Assembly (NCBI GenBank): GCA_020860805.1
Contig: JAJBTP010000581.1
Coordinates: 1-10,925, forward strand
DNA: 10,925 nt
Reading direction: 5' to 3'
Origin: Tannerellaceae bacterium
Lineage (GTDB): Bacteria > Bacteroidota > Bacteroidia > Bacteroidales > Tannerellaceae
The notes under the pieces are model-generated. The model was not told where the DNA came from. It saw nothing but the letters and a program-made list of their open reading frames with translations, and ran no database searches. Below, piece after piece: positions 5,595-10,925 of the stretch (positions are counted from its first letter, which is position 1; the number at the start of each line of letters is the position of its first letter). The translations under genes and the position numbers were made by a program.

Positions 5595-8246
5595 TTAGTT
5601 ATTGATACTCAAATTAAACGAGTGTTTACCTGCACTGAGTTTAATTATTCTCTCTCCCTTAACATAGTCAGGAAGATAGAGCGTTGTCGTACTATTGGGG
5701 GGAACCGTTATCTGATAGGTAACGGTGTTCTTTTTCTTCCATTCCCAGCGGGAAATAATGGAACCGTACGGAGATTCGTGTTGAGCTTCGAAATGTTTTA
5801 GCTCCCTTACGAAATTAGGACGCAGAATGATATGTTTAAATCCGGGTTGTTCGGCATCCGGAAAAATACCTCCTAATCCTTTATAAAACCATCCTCCAAT
5901 TTCGCCAAACATCATATGGTTATCCGAGATATCTCTTTCGGCCTCCAAATCCCAGTTTTCCAACAAAGTAGTGGCACCATTTACAATCCACCGCCCCCAG
6001 GATGGATACGTATCCTGTGCAGCTATTTTATAAGCAGCCTGATGATATCCGTTTTCGCTTAATGCGTTTAATATAGCTTTTGCCCCCAGTACACCGACAT
6101 CCAGATGGAAACCGGCATCTTCAACCTTTTGCGCCAGGTTTTTTGCTACTTTTCCTATCATCTCTTCCGGTACTATTTTCCATTGCAGGGGAACACTCAG
6201 TTCGGTTTGTGTACCGCTGGCATAGATACCGGTTTCCCTGTTCAGGTATTTCGTGTTGACAGCCTCTTTAATCTTTTCCGCCAGAGTAGAATAATACCGG
6301 AAATCTTCTTCCTTATTGAAGAGTCTGGCAGCTTCTGCCAGTATTTTTGTGTCCACATAAAAATAAACGGACGATGTCAGTTCTTTATTGGAATGTGATT
6401 TTACCGGAACCCAGTCACCACGTCCCCAGCTGGTCAGACGGTTAGGACTGGTGCGGTCTACATAATCAATATACCGTTTAATACTTTCATAACAATCTGC
6501 TAAAGGTTTGCTATCTCCATAAAACAGATACAGGTTCCAGGGAATAATGGCAATTGTACTGGTCCAGTCCAGACCGTTATCCGTACCATATCCCCATCCT
6601 CCTGTAGGAATAATATCCGGTAAAACCCCATTGGGTTGCTGTTCGTCCCGGTGGTCGGCCAGCCATTTCTCATATACAGTAATACCGTCAAAATTATAGA
6701 GTGCCGTTTCGATAGCGAAATGCCCGTCGCCGGTCCATCCGTTCTTTTCACGTTGCGGACAATCCGTCGGATATCCCATTAGATTGGAAAGATAAGCATT
6801 ATTGGTTGCCCACCATAGTTTATTAATTAATTCACTGGATGTATGAATCCTGCCCGCAGCCGGCACATCACTGTGCATAAAATAAGCGGTAAGACTATTC
6901 CGGTCAAGTTCAACCGGCTTGTCGCTGGTTACCTCTACATAACGGAAACCTTTGTAATTGAATTTAGCCATAAATTCATCTTCTCCCTGTCCACTCAGAA
7001 TCAGAATATCTGTTTGAAAGGGATCCTTCTCCTGGTCTCCCCGGTAATATACATCAATGTTCGACATATCCAGGTATCCATTCGGATAAAGACGTTCTCC
7101 GTGTTTAAGTTTAATCACGGTTCCTTCTTCGCCTGATACCTGTATCCGGGTTACTCCCGACATATTTTGTCCGAAATCGAATAAGTAGGTATTCTTATCC
7201 AGTTTCTTAACCGATTGGGCGGCTATAGCCTGTACATTACGTACCGGACGAATCTGCTGGGCTGTTACCTGTTGTGAAGGAGCTCCTCTGTAACCAACCC
7301 TTTGCCATCCGGAATCGTCAAACTGAGCCGTACTCCAGCCTTTCTGCTCCAGTCTGGCATCATAATGTTCGGCTGTATAAATACTGTTAAACAGGATAGG
7401 GGAATCTGCTTTTTTCCAGCTTAAGTCAGTAGGGATTGTTTCTACACTGCCATCTGTATAGGTAATCCGTAAATCCATACAAAAAGCAGGCCGGTTACGC
7501 CAGGGAGCCCGGTCGAAGTCCCACACCGCTTTGGACTGATGATTATACCACCCATTGCCTAACAACGCACCTATTGCATTTTCTCCGTTTTGAAGTTGCG
7601 AAGTAACATCATATGTTACATATAAATTTCTTCTGTCAAAACGGGTATACATTGGGTCTAAACGATGAGTACCGATTTTTTTCCCATTGATATACAATTC
7701 ATACAGACCCGCTACGGCAATATACGCACGGGCAGACCGGATTTCTTTCCCGGCTGTGAATTTCTTACGGAAATAAGGCGCCGGTTCATAGTGAATATCC
7801 CGTCCGTCACTAATCCATGCACCCTGCCAGTTTTGTATATTCATCATTCCGGTTTCGAATGAATGAACAGTGGAAGAACTTTCCTGATTGTCCATATCCC
7901 AGGCATCCACTTTCCAGAAATACCGGGTAAAAGGTTCCAGACTTTTACCGGCATACACCACAGGCATAGTTTCCGAATCCGTTTTGCGGGTATCCCACAT
8001 TTGACCGTTCCCGGCCAGTATATCTAAAGAATCCGTCCCAACCATAATCCGGTAAGCAGTCTGCCGGGCACCCTGCCGGCTATCCTGGAGTTTCCAGCTA
8101 AACCGGGGATTTGGATTATCAATTCCTACCGGGTTTTCAAGATGGTCACTTTTCAGGTCAGTAGGTTTAAAAGCAGATTGTCCGTTGGAAATAACAGGAA
8201 AACCGGCTATAAAAACGATAAAGAGGTTTGTAAATAACTTATTCAT
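5595..8246 (-). CDS. GH78 alpha-L-rhamnosidase, exported
   Basis: This 883-residue enzyme is expected to cleave terminal alpha-L-rhamnose from glycans. The signal peptide is about 1-22, with Gln at the likely new N-terminus (SNG|Q23). The N-terminal beta domains start with the family signature LKSDHLENPVGIDNPNPRFS (31-50). A galactose-binding-like module with YELYINGKKIG lies near 182-192. The (alpha/alpha)6 catalytic domain carries DCPQREKNGWTGD (495-507). Its D495, E500 and D507 match the spacing of the D567, E572 and D579 active-site residues known from Bacillus GL1 RhaB. The second catalytic carboxylate is probably E782 in MFGEIGGWFYKGLGG. A C-terminal beta-sandwich follows from about 800. 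It is the most downstream gene of the - strand operon, 18 bp after the esterase, and the last stop before the terminator hairpin. No lipobox is seen, so a periplasmic location is likely, consistent with trimming of imported oligosaccharides. Full length with no missing domain. Confidence 0.95.
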   Translation of the reverse strand: MNKLFTNLFIVFIAGFPVISNGQSAFKPTDLKSDHLENPVGIDNPNPRFSWKLQDSRQGARQTAYRIMVGTDSLDILAGNGQMWDTRKTDSETMPVVYAGKSLEPFTRYFWKVDAWDMDNQESSSTVHSFETGMMNIQNWQGAWISDGRDIHYEPAPYFRKKFTAGKEIRSARAYIAVAGLYELYINGKKIGTHRLDPMYTRFDRRNLYVTYDVTSQLQNGENAIGALLGNGWYNHQSKAVWDFDRAPWRNRPAFCMDLRITYTDGSVETIPTDLSWKKADSPILFNSIYTAEHYDARLEQKGWSTAQFDDSGWQRVGYRGAPSQQVTAQQIRPVRNVQAIAAQSVKKLDKNTYLFDFGQNMSGVTRIQVSGEEGTVIKLKHGERLYPNGYLDMSNIDVYYRGDQEKDPFQTDILILSGQGEDEFMAKFNYKGFRYVEVTSDKPVELDRNSLTAYFMHSDVPAAGRIHTSSELINKLWWATNNAYLSNLMGYPTDCPQREKNGWTGDGHFAIETALYNFDGITVYEKWLADHRDEQQPNGVLPDIIPTGGWGYGTDNGLDWTSTIAIIPWNLYLFYGDSKPLADCYESIKRYIDYVDRTSPNRLTSWGRGDWVPVKSHSNKELTSSVYFYVDTKILAEAARLFNKEEDFRYYSTLAEKIKEAVNTKYLNRETGIYASGTQTELSVPLQWKIVPEEMIGKVAKNLAQKVEDAGFHLDVGVLGAKAILNALSENGYHQAAYKIAAQDTYPSWGRWIVNGATTLLENWDLEAERDISDNHMMFGEIGGWFYKGLGGIFPDAEQPGFKHIILRPNFVRELKHFEAQHESPYGSIISRWEWKKKNTVTYQITVPPNSTTTLYLPDYVKGERIIKLSAGKHSFNLSINN

Positions 8247-8264
8247 ACCAGTATAATAATAGAA

Positions 8265-9128
8265 TTAAAAACTATGTAGCCATGCGGAAAGGTCTTGTAG
8301 CATTTCCTTAATAAACTTAAAATCATTCCGGGCTCCCCAACCGTTTCCTCCGGAAGGATAAATGTGCAGCGAAGCAGGTATTTTATTCTTTTTTAATGCC
8401 AGGTAATAATATACACCATTTTCAGTAGTTACTACATCGTCATCGTCAGAAAATACAATAAAAGCACGGGGAGTATCCTGGGTTACCTGCTTTTCATTGG
8501 AATAAGTATCTTCCAGTTGCTGGGTCGTGGACTCTCCCAACAGATTATGACGGGAACCGGCATGTGTCAGGGACGGTTCCATAGAAATAACGGGATAAAA
8601 CAAAATCTGAAAAGCCGGACGTAAACCGGATGGTAAATGAGTAGCCATCGTCGAAGCCAGATGGCCTCCGGCAGATGAGCCCATAATACCTACATCTGCC
8701 GGATTGATATTCCATTCTGTAGCTCTTTCTTTTACTATTCGTATAGCTTCTTCAGCATCCGAGAAGGGCACTTCTCTGTTTCCGCGGGGCATACGGTATT
8801 TCAATACAAACAAAGCAATTCCCTGTTCATTGAAATAGGAAGCCCAGTCATACCCTTCATGGCCGTAAGCCAATCCACCATAGGCACCTCCGGGACACGC
8901 GATCACAGCTCTGCCTGTCGCTTTTTCTGCGGATGGTAAAAACGCACGTAAAGAAGGTTTGTAATTTTGGATCGTCTCGTCAAACGGTTCATGGTCTATA
9001 CCGTTTGTATTGGGTAGGCCATTTGCCCACAGATCTATATCGAATGATTCCCGGGTAGGTTGGGCAAATAGAACCCCATTTAAAATAGAAGCAAATAGAA
9101 AAGTTACATAAAAGAAAGATGCTCTCAT
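8265..9128 (-). CDS. Exported alpha/beta-hydrolase, sugar-esterase type, catalytic His replaced
   Basis: This 287-residue protein has a type I signal peptide with likely cleavage LFA|Q23. It has the alpha/beta-hydrolase fold seen in PUL acetyl-esterases: oxyanion-region CPGGAYGGLAYGHEG (78-92), nucleophile elbow GSSAGGH (150-156, S152) and acid segment FSDDDDVV (226-233, probably D228 or D229). The usual late motif YPxGGHGWG, which supplies the catalytic histidine, reads YPSGGNGWG here, with N262 (codon AAC on the - strand, 8343-8345). All surrounding positions are intact. If that reading is right, the classical triad is broken. The change needs only one base (CAC to AAC), so a sequencing error is possible but cannot be judged here. 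It lies 23 bp after the lipoprotein gene and 18 bp before the rhamnosidase gene. A role in removing acetyl groups from a rhamnose-bearing glycan is inferred from context; a lipase or peptidase activity is less likely. Confidence 0.85.
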   Translation of the reverse strand: MRASFFYVTFLFASILNGVLFAQPTRESFDIDLWANGLPNTNGIDHEPFDETIQNYKPSLRAFLPSAEKATGRAVIACPGGAYGGLAYGHEGYDWASYFNEQGIALFVLKYRMPRGNREVPFSDAEEAIRIVKERATEWNINPADVGIMGSSAGGHLASTMATHLPSGLRPAFQILFYPVISMEPSLTHAGSRHNLLGESTTQQLEDTYSNEKQVTQDTPRAFIVFSDDDDVVTTENGVYYYLALKKNKIPASLHIYPSGGNGWGARNDFKFIKEMLQDLSAWLHSF

Positions 9129-9151
9129 AATAAATAATTTAGTATATGTGA

Positions 9152-10822
9152 TTAATTGTTTTTACAGTGTATCACCAGCTTATTACCGGAAGGAATCAGT
9201 TGAAACACATAATCTGTGTAGGCTCCTTTTTTTACAGCACCAACAGGACAACTAATACTATAATTAAAGTTGTTAAAGGATGCTTCTATCTCTGACTCGT
9301 TTATCGTTTGGAACGGCAGTCTCTCTATACGCTCCTGAGGTACTTTTAATTCCAAAGCCCATCTGAAATCTTTTTCTTCCGGTTTGCAGCTAACCTCTAT
9401 TTTATCTTCATGGAAATGAATCGTAAACAGATTACCATGCCGGTCGGGACATACAACCTGTAATCGGTCTTTTGCCGGTTCGGTAACAGCCGGATTGATT
9501 AAAATGATTTCGGATTTACTTCCGTCACTATGCGTATTAACAAACCGCAGGCCGGTTTTTTCCTGGGGAGTACTCCAGTAAAAACGGTCAATCACCGGTA
9601 GTGTATAATAGAAGAACTGGTTACCTGTCCCGGGTGTTTTTAAATAAGTGGATTCCACATTTTCATCAAACAAATGAATATCCCGGAAACAAAACCCATC
9701 TTTTTCCCAAAACAGATTGGAACGATAAAACCGGCTGTTATACCATACCGATTTATTATCCTGTTTACGGATATCGGTAAGGGTTGTAATAGCTGTTGCC
9801 GGAGTCGTGGGAAAAGTCTCCCTGAACCAGCTACCGGAAGTCTCCAGAGTTTCCAGCCTGATTTTACCGGCTTGTTTAAGAGATTCAAAAACAGGAAACT
9901 GCATTTCCAGTCCTTCTCCCATGCCATCCCATGTAAAAGAGTTTTCCTGGCCGGCTTGTGCATAATTGAAAGCCAGGCAAGGCTCATTTACTATCGACTC
10001 AAGGAGATATTCCACCCATTTTTTATCTTTACCCGAATCATGATATACCGGTTCCAGGGAGATAACACTCTGGTAGTGGGTGCCTACTCCGGCATCGTAT
10101 TGATACATCGGGTCGCTGCCTAACATACGGAAAACAGGAACCGGAATCTGGCCGGCTTCCGTCTGTGCCGGCATATAGACATTCTTTTTACTGGGATAAT
10201 AAGCCTGGTTCCAGTAACCACCCCATAGTGTATAGCCATCGGTTCCAACCTGGTCTTTGCAATTACAGGACGCTACAATGTTATATTTGTCATACATATA
10301 TTGTAACGTATAGGAATCTATAAACCACGAACCTACCGACCGGGGATAGACCCCGTAAATCTCTTTGAATTTGTTCATATATACATTCACCAGTTTCGCT
10401 CTCTCTTCCTGGGTGTAGCCCGGAGTAAAAGCAATATTAGCAGTCGAAACCCACGAATGTTCTCCCCGCCATGGAATACCGGCAGCTTCCACATGGGGTT
10501 GGGTAATTTCCCACCAGGCACCTATCTCACATTGATTAGTAAGTTGGGTTTTCATCAATGTTTGATAATCGGGATTGATAAGAGCATCATATTGAAATAA
10601 AAAAGTAGCCGGGAAATTATATTGATTAATCAGGGTAATTTGTTTCTGAACGGCATCAAATAAAAGAGAATCCGCATTTTGTACACGGTAATCAGTTTGC
10701 CGGATAAAATTAATGATATTAATAATGCGGGGAGCCTTGCCATTCGTCTCCGGCCCGTTGGACCGGCAGGAAAAACTACAGCCTACAAAAAGGCATATAA
10801 ACAAATATTGAATGTATTTCAT
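9152..10822 (-). CDS. Lipoprotein of unknown function in the PUL, possibly with a deacetylase-like barrel
   Basis: This 556-residue protein has a lipoprotein-type signal: hydrophobic 3-14, then C15 (LFVGC) or C19 (FSC). C15 fits the lipobox slightly better. I do not recognise the family with certainty. Residues about 32-330 alternate strands and helices in a way that recalls the (beta/alpha) barrel of polysaccharide deacetylases and related glycosidases: RIINIINFIRQTDYR (32-46), FPATFLFQYDAL (70-81), EIGAWWEITQPHVEAAGIPW (99-118), YGVYPRSVGSWFIDSYTL (156-173). Residues about 340-556 look beta-rich, like a carbohydrate-active accessory domain. Candidate polar active-site residues are E105, H110, R119, E121, H122 and D169. 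It lies between a probable susD end (59 bp upstream) and the esterase (23 bp downstream), so a part in binding or cleaving the locus's glycan is likely. The Pfam pair DUF3863/DUF3864 came to mind but I cannot confirm it. Confidence 0.8.
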   Translation of the reverse strand: MKYIQYLFICLFVGCSFSCRSNGPETNGKAPRIINIINFIRQTDYRVQNADSLLFDAVQKQITLINQYNFPATFLFQYDALINPDYQTLMKTQLTNQCEIGAWWEITQPHVEAAGIPWRGEHSWVSTANIAFTPGYTQEERAKLVNVYMNKFKEIYGVYPRSVGSWFIDSYTLQYMYDKYNIVASCNCKDQVGTDGYTLWGGYWNQAYYPSKKNVYMPAQTEAGQIPVPVFRMLGSDPMYQYDAGVGTHYQSVISLEPVYHDSGKDKKWVEYLLESIVNEPCLAFNYAQAGQENSFTWDGMGEGLEMQFPVFESLKQAGKIRLETLETSGSWFRETFPTTPATAITTLTDIRKQDNKSVWYNSRFYRSNLFWEKDGFCFRDIHLFDENVESTYLKTPGTGNQFFYYTLPVIDRFYWSTPQEKTGLRFVNTHSDGSKSEIILINPAVTEPAKDRLQVVCPDRHGNLFTIHFHEDKIEVSCKPEEKDFRWALELKVPQERIERLPFQTINESEIEASFNNFNYSISCPVGAVKKGAYTDYVFQLIPSGNKLVIHCKNN

Positions 10823-10845
10823 AAAGAATTGAATTGAACCATTGA

Positions 10846-10865
10846 CCTGCCTTATAGAAAGCAGG
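10846..10865 (-). other. Small hairpin between the SusD-like gene and the lipoprotein gene
   Basis: CCTGC (10846-10850) pairs with GCAGG (10861-10865) around a 10-nt loop that can add two A-T pairs. No T run follows on either strand, so it is not a standard terminator. It may be an mRNA processing or stability element between PUL genes, but that is weak inference. Confidence 0.25.
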
Positions 10866-10866
10866 C

Positions 10867-10874
10867 CAAAGATA
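10867..10874 (-). promoter_or_regulatory. -7-like box upstream of the lipoprotein gene
   Basis: On the - strand 10874 to 10867 reads TATCTTTG, matching TAnnTTTG, in the 59-bp gap before the lipoprotein start at 10822. No -33 TTTG is seen at the right distance. It could be an internal promoter or chance; the gene is probably transcribed mainly from a promoter upstream of the susC/susD genes outside the window. Confidence 0.2.
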
Positions 10875-10881
10875 AGTTTAT

Positions 10882-10925
10882 TTAATCGTAATAAGGATTT
10901 TGGTCCAGTGCATTCTTGCTTTTTA
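10882..10925 (-). CDS. C-terminal end of a probable SusD/RagB-like protein (partial)
   Basis: The - strand frame reads KSKNALDQNPYYD and then TAA (10882-10884). SusD-like glycan-binding lipoproteins of Bacteroidetes commonly end in a short QNP-plus-aromatic tail such as this. The position just upstream of a lipoprotein gene and carbohydrate-active enzyme genes on the same strand fits a PUL order susC-susD-accessory lipoprotein-enzymes. Only 13 codons are inside the window, so the call rests on tail similarity and context. Confidence 0.55.
   Translation of the reverse strand, partial: KSKNALDQNPYYD

Noticed and set aside
9674..10123. 149-codon + strand frame
   Set aside because: Fully antisense to the 556-residue lipoprotein gene, with no motif and no upstream signals.

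Overview
The window reads as a chromosome segment from the order Bacteroidales (Bacteroides or Parabacteroides type). Four things point there. A TraR/DksA-like gene, lspA and a DUF4296 lipoprotein gene are packed together, a familiar Bacteroidetes order. An outer-membrane TamA/BamA homologue carries a lipobox. The right half looks like part of a SusC/SusD-type polysaccharide utilisation locus (PUL). Several intergenic spots match the Bacteroidetes -7 promoter box TAnnTTTG. The species cannot be fixed from the sequence alone.

Left part (1-2269, + strand): a tightly packed housekeeping cluster. A zinc-finger-degenerate TraR/DksA-family protein is followed with no gap by signal peptidase II (lspA). 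A DUF4296 lipoprotein gene overlaps the end of lspA, and a 121-residue protein of unknown function follows 5 bp later. The last gene overlaps tail-to-tail, by 69 bp, with a SpoU/TrmH-type RNA 2'-O-methyltransferase on the - strand (2201-2959).

Middle (2960-3164): a 205-bp divergent promoter region between the methyltransferase and a TamA/BamA-family outer-membrane lipoprotein (3165-5546, + strand). It holds a 9-bp tandem array, a degenerate 7-bp array, a long inverted repeat and two -7-like boxes. Each array stops exactly 7 bp from the start codon of its gene. The inverted repeat would fold nearly the whole predicted methyltransferase 5' leader, and two of its three arm differences become G-U pairs only in that RNA. 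This is the least explained structure in the window. A strong intrinsic terminator (5551-5593) closes the outer-membrane protein gene.

Right part (5595-10925, - strand): the 3' portion of a probable PUL, transcribed right to left. It consists of the last 13 codons of a probable SusD-like gene, a 556-residue exported lipoprotein of unrecognised family, an exported alpha/beta-hydrolase (sugar-esterase type) and a GH78 alpha-L-rhamnosidase, with gaps of 59, 23 and 18 bp. Together they suggest use of a rhamnose-containing, possibly acetylated glycan such as a pectic rhamnogalacturonan. The esterase appears to have lost its catalytic histidine (Asn at residue 262), which is the most testable biochemical oddity here. 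I see no mobile element, CRISPR array, tRNA or rRNA. No clearly new multi-gene system is visible, only several local anomalies worth checking.
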